Assembly (NCBI RefSeq): GCF_029887935.1
Contig: NZ_JARXRO010000011.1
Coordinates: 157,485 to 221,484 of the forward strand
Direction: 5' to 3'
Length of the DNA stretch: 64,000 nt
DNA from: Luteimonas kalidii
Lineage (GTDB): Bacteria; Pseudomonadota; Gammaproteobacteria; Xanthomonadales; Xanthomonadaceae
Positions 1 through 10,711 of the stretch are shown piece after piece. Position 1 is the stretch's first letter. Every line of letters starts with the position of its first letter. The position numbers and the translations under genes are program-made. Below the pieces are notes generated by a model, which ran no database searches, had not been told where the DNA came from, and saw only the letters and a program-made list of their open reading frames with translations.

Positions 1-1377
1 GAAGGCCTGCGCGGCGGCGACGAGGCGATGAACGTGCAGCCGCTGTCGAACGGCGGCGCGGTCGCCGCGCTGACCCAGGCCGGCGCCCGCTGGACCGAGA
101 TGAAGAAGGACCTGGACGCGATCATCGCCAGCGCCCCGGCGCTGTTCCAGGCCCAGGCCGCCTCCGCGGCGCTGACCACCGGCTCGGACGAGTTGCTGTC
201 CGACAGCCAGGACCTGTTCGCGGCCTTCACCGCCTTCGGTTCGCTGCGCGACACCAGTGTCGCCGGCAACGTCTGGATCAGCATCATCTCCGGCCTGCTG
301 GCGCTGGTCTCGCTGGCCGGCCTGCTCTGGTCGCTCAACCGCGCCCAGCGCAAGCGCTACGAAGACACCATGGAGCTCAACAACCGCAACCAGGAGGCGA
401 TCATGCGCCTGCTGGACGAGATCGGCGCGCTGGCCGAGAACGACCTGACGGTGAAGGCGACGGTGACCGAGGACATGACCGGCGCGATCGCCGACTCGAT
501 CAACTTCGCGGTGGAGAACCTTCGCGACCTGGTCGGCACGATCAACGACACCTCGGCGCAGGTGGCCTCCAGCGCGCAGGAGACGCAGGCCACCGCCATG
601 CACCTGGCCGAGGCCGCGGAGCACCAGGCGCAGGAGATCAACTCCGCCTCCAGCCGCATCAACGAGATCGCCTCGAGCATCGACCAGGTCTCGAAGAACT
701 CCGCCGAGTCGGCCGACGTGGCCCAGCGCTCCGTGCAGATCGCGACCAAGGGCGCGGGCGTGGTGCGCGAGACGATCGCCGGCATGGACTCGATCCGCGA
801 CCAGATCCAGGAAACCTCCAAGCGCATCAAGCGCCTGGGCGAGAGCTCGCAGGAAATCGGCTCGATCGTGGAACTGATCAACGACATCTCCGAGCAGACC
901 AACATCCTGGCGCTGAACGCGGCCATCCAGGCAGCATCGGCTGGCGAGGCGGGCCGCGGGTTCGCGGTGGTGGCCGACGAAGTGCAGCGACTGGCCGAAC
1001 GCGCCTCGAACGCGACCAAGCGCATCGAGGCGCTGGTGCAGACCATCCAGAGCGACACCAACGAGGCGGTCAGCTCGATGGAGCAGACGACCTCGGAAGT
1101 GGTCGCGGGTGCGCGACTGGCCGAGGACGCCGGCACCGCGCTGGGCGAGATCGAAAACGTGTCGAGCAACCTCGCCGGCCTGATTCTCGGGATCTCCACC
1201 GCCGCCAAGCAGCAGTCCGCGGCGGCGACCAACATCACCGAGACCATGAACACGATCCAGTCGATCACCGCGCAGACCTCGCAAGGTGCGAACCAGACCG
1301 CCGAGTCGATCGGAAACCTCGCGCAGCTGGCCGCCAACCTGCGACGTTCGGTCGCCGACTTCAAGCTGCCGGCCTGA
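1..1377 (+). CDS. pilJ: PilJ-type methyl-accepting chemoreceptor, C-terminal part (5' end outside window)
   Basis: The reading frame is open from base 1, so the gene begins upstream of the window. The visible part has one membrane segment around bases 270-330 followed by a HAMP-like stretch and a long helical signalling domain. The highly conserved receptor tip is present ([16 protein letters not shown], then [21 protein letters not shown]). PilJ is the receptor of the type IV pilus Chp system and passes signals through a CheW-like adaptor to the ChpA kinase; the next gene is chpA, which supports the assignment over a flagellar MCP. No C-terminal CheR-docking pentapeptide is seen; the protein ends in a short FKLPA tail. 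Confidence 0.93.
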   Translation, partial: EGLRGGDEAMNVQPLSNGGAVAALTQAGARWTEMKKDLDAIIASAPALFQAQAASAALTTGSDELLSDSQDLFAAFTAFGSLRDTSVAGNVWISIISGLLALVSLAGLLWSLNRAQRKRYEDTMELNNRNQEAIMRLLDEIGALAENDLTVKATVTEDMTGAIADSINFAVENLRDLVGTINDTSAQVASSAQETQATAMHLAEAAEHQAQEINSASSRINEIASSIDQVSKNSAESADVAQRSVQIATKGAGVVRETIAGMDSIRDQIQETSKRIKRLGESSQEIGSIVELINDISEQTNILALNAAIQAASAGEAGRGFAVVADEVQRLAERASNATKRIEALVQTIQSDTNEAVSSMEQTTSEVVAGARLAEDAGTALGEIENVSSNLAGLILGISTAAKQQSAAATNITETMNTIQSITAQTSQGANQTAESIGNLAQLAANLRRSVADFKLPA

Positions 1378-1456
1378 GCGCGGGACGAGTGCACCGGATG
1401 AACGCGACGACGACCGGTCGCAGGCGCAGCCACGCCGGCACCCACGGGGGACGGCG

Positions 1457-4400
1457 ATGACTGCACTGCGCGAAGCCCTCGAGCACACCGCGCTCGGCTG
1501 GATCAAGCCCGAGCTGGACGAGACCCTGCGCCTGGCCAAGGCCGAGCTCGAGGATTACGTCGAGGATCCGGCGGACGTCGGACGCATGCGGCTGTGCGCG
1601 GGCTACCTGCACCAGGTGCAGGGCACGCTGCGCATGGTCGAACTGTACGCCCCGGCGATGGTGGCCGAGGAGATGGAGCACGTCGCCCAGGCGCTGCATG
1701 CCGGCAGCGTCGACGACCGCGACGGCGCGTGCGCGGCGCTGCTGCGCGGGATCGTGCTGCTGCCCGATTACCTCGAACGCCTGCAGAGCGGGCACCGCGA
1801 CATCCCGATCGTGCTGCTGCCGCTGCTCAACGAGCTGCGCGCCACGCGCGGCGAGAGCGGCCTCAGCGAGAGCGTGCTGTTCTCGCCCGACCTGGAACGG
1901 CCGCTGCCGGGTGCGATTGCCGGCGGCATGGGCGCGGCGGCGTCCAACGACGACGTCCAGCCGCTGCTCGAAGCGCTGCAGCGCGCGCTCGCGGCCTGGC
2001 AGGACGCCGCTACGCCCGAGACACTGACGCCGCTGCCGGCCGCGGTCGATGCGCTGCTGCCGCATGTACGTCAGGTACCCGTGCGACGGATGCTGTGGGT
2101 CGCCTCGAACGTGTCCCGCGCCCTCGCCGACGGCGCGCTGCCGGCCTCGGCCGGGCTGCGCAAGGTGTTCGCCGGGGTCGAGCGCGAGGCCCGCCGCGGC
2201 CTGCTCGACAACGACGGGTTCGCCGAAGTCCGTGGCGAAGCCGCGCAGGAGCCCACCCGGCAACTGCTCTACCACGTCGCCCACCACGACGACGCCAGCC
2301 ACCCGGCGCTGCACGAACTCAAGCAGGTCTTCGAACTCGATGCGGCGCTGCCGACGGCGTCCGAACTGGAGCACGCGCGCGGCAGCATCAGTGGCCGCAA
2401 CCGTGCGCTGCTGGACACCGTGTCCGCTGCGGTGAAGGACGACCTGCTGCACGTCAAGGACGCGCTCGACCTGCACCTGCGCACCGGTTCGGACGACCTG
2501 TCCTCGCTGCAGCCGCACGCCGAGACGCTGGGCCGGGTCGCCGATACGCTCGGCATGCTCGGCCTCGGGGTCGCGCGCAAGGTGGTGCAGCAACAGCGCG
2601 ACGCGATGCTGCAGATCCTCGACGGCACCGTCGCGGCGGACGAGGACGCGCTGCTCGACGTCGCCGGCGCGCTGCTCTACGTCGACGCCACGCTCGACGA
2701 CCAGGTGGCGCGGCTCGGCGCATCTGACACCGGCGCCAGCGCCGAGAACGAACTGTTCGCCGGCGAGACGCGGCAGGTGGTCGACACCATCGTGCGCGAG
2801 GCGATCGCCAACTTCGTGCAGGCGCGCCAGGCGTTGGTCGCGTTCGTCGAGACCAGCTGGCAGCACGAGCAGCTCTCGGAAGTGCCGCGGCTGCTGGACG
2901 AGGTGTCCGGCGCGCTGCGGATGATGGAACTGCCGCTGCCCGCCGATTACCTGGTCGCGGTCAGCCGCTACACCGAGACCGAGCTGATCGGGCGCCAGCG
3001 CGTGCCCAACGGCCGCCAGCTCGACACCCTGGCCGACGCGCTGGCCAGCCTGGAGTACTACCTCGAGGCCCTGCGCGAGCAGCGCGGCAACCGCGACGAG
3101 ATCCTCGACATCGCGCGCAACAGCCTCGAGTCGCTCGGCTACTGGCCGCTGCCGCAGGCGCCCGAGAAGCCCGCGCCGGTGGCGGAGGTCGCGGCGCCCG
3201 TGGTGTCCGCACCGGCCATCGACCTGCCGGACACGGCGGGCGGGACGAATGCCCGATCCGTGGCTCCCGCCGCACAGGCCGCGGCGCCCGCGCGTGCCTC
3301 GGAGCCGGTCGTCGGAGGATTCGAAACCGTCGGCGAGGAAATCGACGAGGAGATCCGCGAAGTCTTCCTGGAGGAATTCGCCGAGGAGATCGACAACCTC
3401 GACGGCCTGCTGCCGCTGTGGCGCGCCAGGCCCGAGGACATGGAGCGCCTGCGTCCGATCCGGCGCGTGTTCCATACCCTCAAGGGCAGCGGGCGCCTGG
3501 TGGGCGCGCGCATGCTGGGCGAGTTCAGCTGGAAGATCGAGAACATGCTCAACCGCGTGCTCGACGGGTCGCGCCCGCCGAGCGAGGCGGTCATCGCGAT
3601 GGTCGACCGTGCGTTCTACACCTTGCCGGAACTGCAGTCGGCGCTGCGCGGCGAACGCAGCCTGACCACCGATCTGGAACCGATGCAGGCGGCCGCCGAA
3701 CGCATCGCCGGTGGCGACGAGGGGATGCCGCCGGAGACGGCCGCTGCGGTCGCGATGGATGCCTCCGCGCACGTGCCGGAGGCCGTCGATGCGACGGCGG
3801 TCGAGCCGGTGAGCCCGCCGGCCGTGGACGAGGTCGGGATCGAGCCCCTGGCGGTCGGACTCGCCGACGCGGGCGAGCCGCTGGCCGCGGTGCCGGCCAA
3901 GATCGACGCGCTGCTGCTGGAGATCCTCGACGCCGAGGTCAATGGCCACCTGCAGACGGTCGATGCCTGGGTCGCGCGCGCGCGCGACGGCGACGCCGCC
4001 GGCAGCGACCCGCTGCTGCGCGCGCTGCACACCATGAACGGTGCCTTCGCGATGACGGAAGTGCCGGTCATCAACAGCGTGCTGTCGCCGGCGGAACATT
4101 ACGCCCGGCGCCTGCTCGCCTCGCATGCCACCGCGACGCCGGACGGCGTCGACGCGCTGGCCGACCTGTCCGCGGCGGTGCGCGAGACCGTCGAGACCCT
4201 GAAACAACCCGCACCCGCACTGTTGCTGCAGGACGCGCTGGCGGCGCGCCTCGTCGCGCTGCGCGACAGCCTGCCCGAAGCCGCGAGCGGCCTGGCGGCG
4301 CTGGTCGATGCACAGGGCCTGGAAGAAGCGGGGGCGATGCCGGATACGCCACAGCCGCCGGACGCCATCGATCTGACCACCGAGGACCTCACCGCGTATG

Positions 4401-7400
4401 CCGGCCTGGTGGATGCGCCGCTGGTGGACGCGATGGAGTCCGCCCCGGCCGGCGTCGGGCAGGAGGAGGACGAGCGCCTCGAAGCCGAGCGCGTCGAAGC
4501 CGAGCGCCTCGAAGCCGAACGTCTCGGAGCCGAACGCCTCGAAGCCGAACGCCTCGAAGCCGAGCGCCTCGAAGCCGAACGTCTCGAAGCCGAGCGTCTC
4601 GAAGCCGAGCGCCTCGAAGCCGAGCGCCTCGAAGCCGAGCGCCTCGAAGCCGAGCGCCTCGAAGCCGAGCGCCTCGAAGCCGAACGTCTCGAAGCGGAGC
4701 GTCTCGAAGCGGAGCGTCTCGAAGCCGAGCGCCTCGAGGCCGAACGTCTCGAAGCTGAACGTCTCGAAGCCGAGCGTCTCGAAGCCGAGCGCCTCGAGGC
4801 CGAACGTCTCGAAGCTGAACGTCTCGAAGCCGAGCGTCTCGAAGCCGAGCGCCTCGAAGCCGAACGTCTCGAAGCCGAGCGTCTTGAAGCCGAGCGCCTC
4901 GAAGCCGAACGTGTCGATGCTCAACGGCCCGAAGCGCAAGTCTCCGGAACGGACGGCGGCACTCCCGAGGCTCCTGACGCCGAGCCTGTCGAGGCAGACC
5001 GCCTCGAAACGGAATACCTCGAGACCATGCGTCTCGAGGCCGAATTTCTGGAAGCCGAACGCCTCGAAGCCGAACGTCTCGAAGCCGAACGTCTCGAAAC
5101 CGAACGTCTCGAAACCGAACGTCTCGAAACCGAACGCCTCGAAGCCGAACGCCTCGAAGCCGAAAGTCTCGAAACCGAGCGCCTCGAAGCCGAGCGTCTC
5201 GAAGCCGAACGCCAGGCAGCGCACGCCGCGCAGGTGGCGGACGACGAGGCTGCCGCCGCGGAGGTGTCCGATGAAGACGACGCCGGCGTGCCGGTGGATA
5301 CCGCCGTCGCGGCGCTGCTCGCGCGCGTGCTGTCCAAGGAAGATCCGGACGAGGCGCTCGATGTCGCGCGCCTGGACGAAGAACTGGTGGACATCTTCGT
5401 CGAGGAAGCCGGCGACCTGCTCGACCACTCCGACGGCCTGCTTGCCCAGCTGCGGCAGTCCCCCGACGCGCGCGAGCCGCTGATCGGCCTGCAGCGCGAC
5501 CTGCACACCATCAAGGGCGGCGCGCGCATGGCCGGCGTGTTCACCGTCGGTGAACTCGGCCACGCGATGGAATCGCTGCTCGAGGCGGTGGTGGAACAGC
5601 GCTGCGAACTCGACCGCATCGGCATCGGTCTGCTCGAAGGTGGCTTCGACCGCCTGCATGCGATGATCACTCGGATCGGCGATCGGCGCGCCATCGCCAT
5701 GCCCGATGCGCTGATCGACGCATTCAACGCGCTCGCCCGCGGCCGCCCGCTGCTGGTCGAGGACGACGCTGCGGCCGATGCCGAACCGGTCGAGCCCAAG
5801 GTGGAACTCGCTCCGCTGTCGGGACCCATCACCGATCTTGGCGCGGACGACGACACCACCATCCGGGCTCCGCAGGAGCAGGTGCGCATCCGCGCCGATC
5901 TGCTCGACCGGCTGGTGAACTACGCCGGCGAGGTGGCGATCTACCGCGCCCGCCTGGAGCAGCAGCTGGGCGCGTTCCGCGCCGCGATGAACGAGATGGA
6001 GCAGACCAACGCGCGCCTGCGCGACCAGCTGCGCCGCCTCGACATCGAAACCGAGGCCCAGATCATCGCGCGCTACCAGCGCGAGGGCGACGCCGGCGAC
6101 GTCAGCTTCGACCCGCTGGAACTCGACCGGTTCTCGACCCTGCAGCAGCTTTCGCGCGGCCTCGGCGAGTCCGCGGCGGACATGACCAGCCTGCAGCAGA
6201 CGCTGGACGACCTGACCCGCCAGTACGAGACCCTGCTGCTGCAGCAGTCGCGCGTGAGCTCCGAGCTGCAGGAAGGCCTCATGCGCACGCGCATGGTGCC
6301 GTTCGACGCGCTGGTGCCGCGCCTGCGCCGGGTGCTGCGCCAGGCTGCGCAGGAAACCGGAAAGCAGGTCCAGCTGCGGCTCGACGGCAGCCAGGGCGAA
6401 CTCGACCGCAACGTGCTCGAACGCATGACCGCGCCGCTGGAGCACATGCTGCGCAACGCGGTCGCGCACGGGATCGAGTCGCCCGAACGCAGGCGCAAGG
6501 CGAAGAAGCCGGACGAAGGCACGGTCCGCATCGCGGTACGCCGCGAAGGGTCGGAAGTGGTGCTGGAGGTCGGCGACGACGGCTCCGGGCTCGACCGCGG
6601 CGCGATCCGTCGCCGCGCCCAGGAACGTGGACTGATCCGCGACGGCGCCGTGCTCAGCGACGGCGACCTGGACGCGCTGATCTTCGAGCCCGGCTTCTCC
6701 ACCGCAGACGAGGTCAGCCGCCTCGCGGGCCGCGGCGTCGGCATGGACGTGGTCGCCAGCGAGGTGCGCCAGCTCGGCGGCTCGCTCGACATCGCCACGC
6801 GGCGCGAACAGGGCACCACGTTCACCCTGCGCCTGCCGCAGACGCTCGCGGTCACCCAGGCGGTGTTCGTGCGCATCGGCGAGACCCAGTTCGCCGTGCC
6901 GATCGCCTCGGTGCGTGGCGTCGGCCGGATCGAGCGCGGTCGCCTGGGCGATGCCGAGGCGCTCTACGCCTACGGCGGCGAGGACTACGGCCTGCACGAC
7001 CTCGGACTGCTGGTCGGCCAGGCGCCGGCGCGCGCCGACGGCCACCTGCAGATGCCGCTGTTGCTGGTGCGCTCGGGCGAACTGCGCGCCGCGGTCGCGG
7101 TGGACGAGATCATCGGCAGCCGCGAGATCGTGGTGAAGCCGGTGGGCCCGCAGGTCGCCTCGATCCCTGGCATCTTCGGCGCCACGATCATGGGCGACGG
7201 CAGCGTCGTGGTGATCCTCGACGTCGCGCCGCTCGCTCGCCGCCACGCCGTGCTGCCGCGCGACACCGGCCCGGTCGTGCCGGTCGAACAGCGCCCGGTG
7301 CCGCTGGTCATGGTGGTCGACGATTCGGTCACGATGCGCAAGGTCACCGGCCGCGTGCTCGAGCGCCACAACTTCGAGGTCATCACCGCGAAGGACGGCC

Positions 7401-7678
7401 TCGACGCGCTGGAGCGGATGGACGAACGCGTGCCCGACCTGATGCTGCTCGACATCGAGATGCCGCGCATGGACGGCTACGAGCTGGCCAAGCACATGAA
7501 GGCCGATCCACGCCTGCGCGACGTGCTGATCATGATGATCACCTCGCGGACCGGCGAGAAGCACCGTCAGCGCGCGTTCGACCTCGGCGTGGATCGCTAT
7601 CTCGGCAAGCCCTACCAGGAGCCCGAGCTGATGCGCAACGTCAACGAACTGCTGAAGGTGCCGCATGGCCGCGACTGA
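1457..7678 (+). CDS. chpA: ChpA/PilL hybrid histidine kinase of type IV pilus chemosensory system, with giant LEAER repeat linker
   Basis: About 2073 residues. The chosen ATG follows GGGGACGGCG; an earlier in-frame start would overlap pilJ. Order of parts: a FimL-like helical N-terminus (about 1-620) without HxxKG; an Hpt domain with H673 (HTLKGSGR); a degenerate Hpt with H858 but Asn in place of the conserved Lys (HTMNG); a charged LEAER pentapeptide repeat (about 1007-1152, and a second block 1184-1252); a third Hpt with H1350 (HTIKGGAR); CheA dimerisation region; a GHKL ATPase with N1667 and D1707 and the GRGVGMDV box; a CheW-like domain; and a C-terminal receiver with D1999 (LLDIEMP). The kinase autophosphorylates and signals to PilG/PilH-type regulators controlling pilus extension and retraction. 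Catalytic motifs look intact. It overlaps the next gene by 14 bases. Confidence 0.93.
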   Translation: MTALREALEHTALGWIKPELDETLRLAKAELEDYVEDPADVGRMRLCAGYLHQVQGTLRMVELYAPAMVAEEMEHVAQALHAGSVDDRDGACAALLRGIVLLPDYLERLQSGHRDIPIVLLPLLNELRATRGESGLSESVLFSPDLERPLPGAIAGGMGAAASNDDVQPLLEALQRALAAWQDAATPETLTPLPAAVDALLPHVRQVPVRRMLWVASNVSRALADGALPASAGLRKVFAGVEREARRGLLDNDGFAEVRGEAAQEPTRQLLYHVAHHDDASHPALHELKQVFELDAALPTASELEHARGSISGRNRALLDTVSAAVKDDLLHVKDALDLHLRTGSDDLSSLQPHAETLGRVADTLGMLGLGVARKVVQQQRDAMLQILDGTVAADEDALLDVAGALLYVDATLDDQVARLGASDTGASAENELFAGETRQVVDTIVREAIANFVQARQALVAFVETSWQHEQLSEVPRLLDEVSGALRMMELPLPADYLVAVSRYTETELIGRQRVPNGRQLDTLADALASLEYYLEALREQRGNRDEILDIARNSLESLGYWPLPQAPEKPAPVAEVAAPVVSAPAIDLPDTAGGTNARSVAPAAQAAAPARASEPVVGGFETVGEEIDEEIREVFLEEFAEEIDNLDGLLPLWRARPEDMERLRPIRRVFHTLKGSGRLVGARMLGEFSWKIENMLNRVLDGSRPPSEAVIAMVDRAFYTLPELQSALRGERSLTTDLEPMQAAAERIAGGDEGMPPETAAAVAMDASAHVPEAVDATAVEPVSPPAVDEVGIEPLAVGLADAGEPLAAVPAKIDALLLEILDAEVNGHLQTVDAWVARARDGDAAGSDPLLRALHTMNGAFAMTEVPVINSVLSPAEHYARRLLASHATATPDGVDALADLSAAVRETVETLKQPAPALLLQDALAARLVALRDSLPEAASGLAALVDAQGLEEAGAMPDTPQPPDAIDLTTEDLTAYAGLVDAPLVDAMESAPAGVGQEEDERLEAERVEAERLEAERLGAERLEAERLEAERLEAERLEAERLEAERLEAERLEAERLEAERLEAERLEAERLEAERLEAERLEAERLEAERLEAERLEAERLEAERLEAERLEAERLEAERLEAERLEAERLEAERLEAERLEAERVDAQRPEAQVSGTDGGTPEAPDAEPVEADRLETEYLETMRLEAEFLEAERLEAERLEAERLETERLETERLETERLEAERLEAESLETERLEAERLEAERQAAHAAQVADDEAAAAEVSDEDDAGVPVDTAVAALLARVLSKEDPDEALDVARLDEELVDIFVEEAGDLLDHSDGLLAQLRQSPDAREPLIGLQRDLHTIKGGARMAGVFTVGELGHAMESLLEAVVEQRCELDRIGIGLLEGGFDRLHAMITRIGDRRAIAMPDALIDAFNALARGRPLLVEDDAAADAEPVEPKVELAPLSGPITDLGADDDTTIRAPQEQVRIRADLLDRLVNYAGEVAIYRARLEQQLGAFRAAMNEMEQTNARLRDQLRRLDIETEAQIIARYQREGDAGDVSFDPLELDRFSTLQQLSRGLGESAADMTSLQQTLDDLTRQYETLLLQQSRVSSELQEGLMRTRMVPFDALVPRLRRVLRQAAQETGKQVQLRLDGSQGELDRNVLERMTAPLEHMLRNAVAHGIESPERRRKAKKPDEGTVRIAVRREGSEVVLEVGDDGSGLDRGAIRRRAQERGLIRDGAVLSDGDLDALIFEPGFSTADEVSRLAGRGVGMDVVASEVRQLGGSLDIATRREQGTTFTLRLPQTLAVTQAVFVRIGETQFAVPIASVRGVGRIERGRLGDAEALYAYGGEDYGLHDLGLLVGQAPARADGHLQMPLLLVRSGELRAAVAVDEIIGSREIVVKPVGPQVASIPGIFGATIMGDGSVVVILDVAPLARRHAVLPRDTGPVVPVEQRPVPLVMVVDDSVTMRKVTGRVLERHNFEVITAKDGLDALERMDERVPDLMLLDIEMPRMDGYELAKHMKADPRLRDVLIMMITSRTGEKHRQRAFDLGVDRYLGKPYQEPELMRNVNELLKVPHGRD
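4475..4910 (+). repeat. 15-bp tandem repeat array inside chpA (LEAER-coding), block 1
   Basis: About 29 consecutive 15-base units, consensus CTCGAAGCCGAGCGC with C/T and G/A wobble, encode Leu-Glu-Ala-Glu-Arg. Almost every difference between units is synonymous, apart from a few changes such as one Gly for Glu and Val for Leu. Because the unit is a multiple of three, copy-number change keeps the frame. Within 4681-4860 the units are organised into a 60-base higher-order period. Confidence 0.97.
4681..4860 (+). repeat. 60-bp higher-order repeat (three copies) within the LEAER array
   Basis: The 60-base stretches starting at 4681, 4741 and 4801 are nearly identical: the second and third differ at one base, and the first and second at three. 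Each holds four pentapeptide units with a fixed pattern of synonymous variants. The 60 bases at 4561 also match the third copy at all but three positions. This pattern points to recent unequal duplication in four-unit steps. Confidence 0.9.
5009..5212 (+). repeat. 15-bp tandem repeat array inside chpA, block 2 ([10 protein letters not shown])
   Basis: About 13-14 further pentapeptide-coding units, more diverged than block 1, with Thr often replacing Ala (LETER) and units such as [10 protein letters not shown] and LEAEF at the start. It is separated from block 1 by about 100 bases of non-repeat, Pro/Gly-containing linker, so the two charged segments are probably separate helical rods. Confidence 0.92.
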
Positions 7679-9413
7679 GGCCACGCCGCGCGTCGCCCTG
7701 CTGGCGCGCGCCGGCGAGGCCTGCGAGCGGATCAGCGGTGCGCTGCGCGAGGCCGGCGCGGAGGTGGTGCTGGTGGCCGACCCGCTGCAGGCCGACCCGG
7801 AGGACGTGCGCCATGCCACGCCGCAGGCGATCCTGGTGGCGCTCGATCCCGCGATCGAGGACGCGATCGACCGTTACGCCGACGTGCTCGCCGACCCGGA
7901 CTACATGGTGATCTTCGAGGAGGCCGACCAGGCCGCCCAGCGCACCGGCTGGGACGCGGCGCGCTGGCTGCGCCACCTCTCGGCGAAGCTGCACCGCCAC
8001 CACGATGTGCTGCCCGCGGGCGCCGAGGCCGACGACGCCCTGCACCCCACGCCCGGCCCGCTGCAGGCGCCACGGCCGGCGGTGGATTTCGAACAGGCGA
8101 TCGTCGAGTTCACCGACCAGGCGCAGCAGCATGCCGACGAGGTGCCGCGCGACGGCGGACTCGAGGGCATGACGGGGCTCGCGGACGCGGCAGGAGACAT
8201 GGGCGCGGCGCCGGAGGCCGAGCTTCCGATTGACGACGGTGGCGATTCGCCGGCGTGGACGCTCGCACATGCGTCCGTCGAGCGCGTGCCTCCGGTGGCG
8301 CCGGAGGCCGCGGTCGACGATGGTGACCTGGACCTGACGACACTGGCGTTCGGGCTGGACGACGGGGTCGCCTCCCGGTTCGGGCTGGTGGACGATGGCA
8401 CGTCGTTGCCGGAAGAGTCGTCGCTGGAATCGATGTCGTTCACCCTTTCCGACGACGCCGTCGCCGGAATCGAGGCGGGCGACGCCGGTCCGCTCGACGA
8501 ACTCGCGTTCGATCCGGAGCGCTTCATGCGCGCCGGGGAGGATGCCGAAACGCCCGACGGCATCGAGGAGTTCCTCGCCGCCCAGATGCGCCAGTCCGAG
8601 GCCGGCGCGTCGGACGACGCTGCGGAGTCGGGCGACGTCGCCCCGCGGCCGGCGGACGGGACGTCGACGCGCGAGAGGGACGCACCTGCGGCGCGCATCG
8701 ATTTTTCCGGGCTGAGCCTGCTGGACGACGGTGCCGATCCCGCGCCGGCGCCGGCGGGCGATCACGCGAAGCGCGCCCCTGCGTTCGACATCGACGCGCT
8801 CGGTGGCCGCCTGTCGCTGGCCGATCCGGACAGCTATGGGCATGGCCCGGTACGCGGCGTGGTGCTGATCGAGGCCGGGCTGGGCGGACCGGATGCCGTG
8901 CGCCAGCTGCTGGCCGCGCTTCCCGAAGGGTTCACCAAGCCGATCCTGATCCGGCTGCCGCTGGAGGGCGGGCGCTACGATCGCCTGGTCAAGCAGATGA
9001 CCCGCGCCACCTCGGCGCCGGTCAGCGTGGCCGAAGCCGGCCAGGTGGCGCAGCCGGGCAGCATCTACTTCGTTCCGCCGGGCCTCGGCCTGCGCGCGGG
9101 ATCCGGCTGGAAGTTCGATGCCTCCGCATCGCTCGATCCCGACGCGCTGCCGGCCGACGACAGCGCCGTGCTGTTCCTCAGCGGCGCCGATGCCGCGCTG
9201 GTGCCCGCCGTCACCGACGGGCGCTGGAACGGCGGCCTGGTGCTCGGCCAGACGCCGGACGAGGGCTGCTACGAACCGGCGGCTGCCCGGGCCGCCATCG
9301 CCTCCGGCGCCGACCACGGCACCCCTGCCGCACTGGCCGCCAGGCTGCTGGCCCGCTGGCCGGTGCCGGGTGCGTCGCCCGATCCCGATCCCAGCGGAAT
9401 GCTGCAGCCATGA
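7665..9413 (+). CDS. CheB-like protein of the Chp system with lost catalytic residues
   Basis: 582 residues; the ATG lies within the last codons of chpA (14-base overlap). The first ~100 residues look like a receiver fold without the acidic pocket. A long acidic, low-complexity linker follows (about 130-390). The C-terminal part aligns with the CheB methylesterase domain ([18 protein letters not shown], then [16 protein letters not shown]), but the usual GASTGG serine is Gly405 (EAGLGG) and the usual QHM histidine is Leu431 (IRLP). It therefore probably cannot demethylate PilJ and may act as a scaffold or binding protein. In Pseudomonas the equivalent place holds the active esterase ChpB. Naming it chpB would imply an activity that is not supported. 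Confidence 0.82.
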   Translation: MAATEATPRVALLARAGEACERISGALREAGAEVVLVADPLQADPEDVRHATPQAILVALDPAIEDAIDRYADVLADPDYMVIFEEADQAAQRTGWDAARWLRHLSAKLHRHHDVLPAGAEADDALHPTPGPLQAPRPAVDFEQAIVEFTDQAQQHADEVPRDGGLEGMTGLADAAGDMGAAPEAELPIDDGGDSPAWTLAHASVERVPPVAPEAAVDDGDLDLTTLAFGLDDGVASRFGLVDDGTSLPEESSLESMSFTLSDDAVAGIEAGDAGPLDELAFDPERFMRAGEDAETPDGIEEFLAAQMRQSEAGASDDAAESGDVAPRPADGTSTRERDAPAARIDFSGLSLLDDGADPAPAPAGDHAKRAPAFDIDALGGRLSLADPDSYGHGPVRGVVLIEAGLGGPDAVRQLLAALPEGFTKPILIRLPLEGGRYDRLVKQMTRATSAPVSVAEAGQVAQPGSIYFVPPGLGLRAGSGWKFDASASLDPDALPADDSAVLFLSGADAALVPAVTDGRWNGGLVLGQTPDEGCYEPAAARAAIASGADHGTPAALAARLLARWPVPGASPDPDPSGMLQP

Positions 9414-9877
9414 ACAACGCCCTCCAGAGCGATATCCGCGCGGTGCTGATCCAGACCGAGGCCACGCCGCTGCTGCTGCCCAATGCCACCATCTCCGAGG
9501 TGCTGTCCTACGCCGAGCCGGACCCGGTGGACGATGCCCCCGCGTGGCTGCTCGGCACGATCCGCTGGCGCGGCTGGCGCCTGCCGCTGGTGGCGTTCGC
9601 GCCGCTGATCGGGCAGGGCGCGGAGCAGGGGGGGCTGGGCCACAAGGTCATCGTACTCAAGGCACTCGGCGGCCAGGCGACGATGCCGTACTTCGCGCTG
9701 CTGACCAAGGGCTTTCCGCGGCTGGTGACGGTCTCGCGCGACCGCCTGGCCGCGGCCGACGCGGCGGACGACGGCGCCACCGGCGTGCGTGCGCACGTGC
9801 GGTTCAACGACGAGCCGGCCGTGATCCCCGACATCGACGGCATCGAGCAGGCGCTGCGCCAGGCGCTCGCGGCCTGA
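9410..9877 (+). CDS. chpC: CheW-like adaptor protein, ChpC-type
   Basis: 155 residues; its ATG overlaps the previous stop (ATGA), so translation is probably coupled. The sequence follows the CheW fold: LLPNATISEVLSY near residue 23, then LLGTIRWRGWRLPLVAF around 49, the strand pattern that binds receptor and kinase. It is the last gene of the Chp operon here and ends facing rsmE. In Pseudomonas ChpC is a second CheW-like protein that links additional receptors to ChpA. The family call is firm; the exact orthology to ChpC rests on position. Confidence 0.8.
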   Translation: MNNALQSDIRAVLIQTEATPLLLPNATISEVLSYAEPDPVDDAPAWLLGTIRWRGWRLPLVAFAPLIGQGAEQGGLGHKVIVLKALGGQATMPYFALLTKGFPRLVTVSRDRLAAADAADDGATGVRAHVRFNDEPAVIPDIDGIEQALRQALAA

Positions 9878-9900
9878 CTGCGCCGCGGCGCCCGCGCGCC

Positions 9901-10653
9901 TCAGTCGCGCAGGTCCCCGTACAGCGCCTGGAGCGCGGCGATCGCGGCCAGCCCCGCGGTTTCGGTGCGCAGGATGCGTGGTCCCAGGCGCAGGCCCTCG
10001 AAGCCGGCGGCGCGCAGGTGTTCGCGGTCGCGCGGCGCCCAGCCGCCCTCCGGGCCGATCGCCAGCACGATCTCGCCGCCGCCGTCGTCGGGCATGCGCC
10101 CGGCGAGGTCGGGCAGCATGTGCGGCCCCTGCGGATCGAGCGTCAGGCGCAGGCGCGCGTGCGCGGCGGCCTCCGCGATTACCGCGATCGGCAGCGGCGC
10201 CTCCAGCGCCGGCACGCGCGCACGTCCGCACTGCTCGCAGGCGGCCACCACCACGCCGCGCCAGTGCTCGATGCGCCGCGCCAGGCGCGGGCCGTCGAGA
10301 CGCACTTCGGTGCGTTCGGCGTCGACCGGGACGAACCGCGCCACGCCCAGCTCGGTGGCCTTCTGCAGGATCAGGTCCATCTTCTCGCCCCGCGCGATGC
10401 CCTGCACCAGGGTGACGCGCAGCGGCGATTCGTTGTCCACGGCTTCCGCGCCCGTCACCTCCACCACGGTCCGGCGCTTGTCGGCCGTGACGATGCGCGC
10501 GTGGTAGTCGTGGCCGTCGCCGTTGAACAGCACGCAGGCATCGCCCTCGCGCAGGCGCAGCACGCGCACCAGGTGCGCGGCCGCGGCCTCGGGCAGGGCC
10601 AGCCGGGTGCCCACCGCGAGCGGCAGATCGATATGCGCGCGCATCACCCGCAT
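9901..10653 (-). CDS. rsmE: 16S rRNA (uracil1498-N3)-methyltransferase RsmE
   Basis: 250 residues. RsmE methylates U1498 of 16S rRNA in the assembled 30S subunit using S-adenosylmethionine. Seen: the N-terminal PUA-like part (HLVRVLRLREGD), the middle motif RGEKMDLILQKATELGV, the AACEQCGR segment, and the C-terminal SPOUT knot motifs AIGPEGGW and LGPRILRTETA. The first of two nearby ATGs is chosen because GGAGGG lies seven bases upstream; the second would shorten it by three residues. It converges on chpC and lies just downstream of bioA on the same strand (58-base gap). Confidence 0.96.
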   Translation of the reverse strand: MRVMRAHIDLPLAVGTRLALPEAAAAHLVRVLRLREGDACVLFNGDGHDYHARIVTADKRRTVVEVTGAEAVDNESPLRVTLVQGIARGEKMDLILQKATELGVARFVPVDAERTEVRLDGPRLARRIEHWRGVVVAACEQCGRARVPALEAPLPIAVIAEAAAHARLRLTLDPQGPHMLPDLAGRMPDDGGGEIVLAIGPEGGWAPRDREHLRAAGFEGLRLGPRILRTETAGLAAIAALQALYGDLRD

Positions 10654-10711
10654 CGCCGAGCCCTCCGGCCATGAGTCGCCGCCGCCGCGACGCGATGGTC
10701 CGATGCGGCGC

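Noticed and set aside
4475-5212. CRISPR array
   Set aside because: The 15-base units are contiguous without spacers, encode a regular pentapeptide in frame with chpA, and lack flanking cas genes.
1361-7819. Very long (over 2100 codons) open frame on the minus strand opposite chpA
   Set aside because: It is a shadow of the GC-rich chpA codon pattern (His/Gln/Arg/Ala-rich, no motif), and the plus-strand protein has clear kinase domains. Its repeat is just the reverse of the LEAER array.
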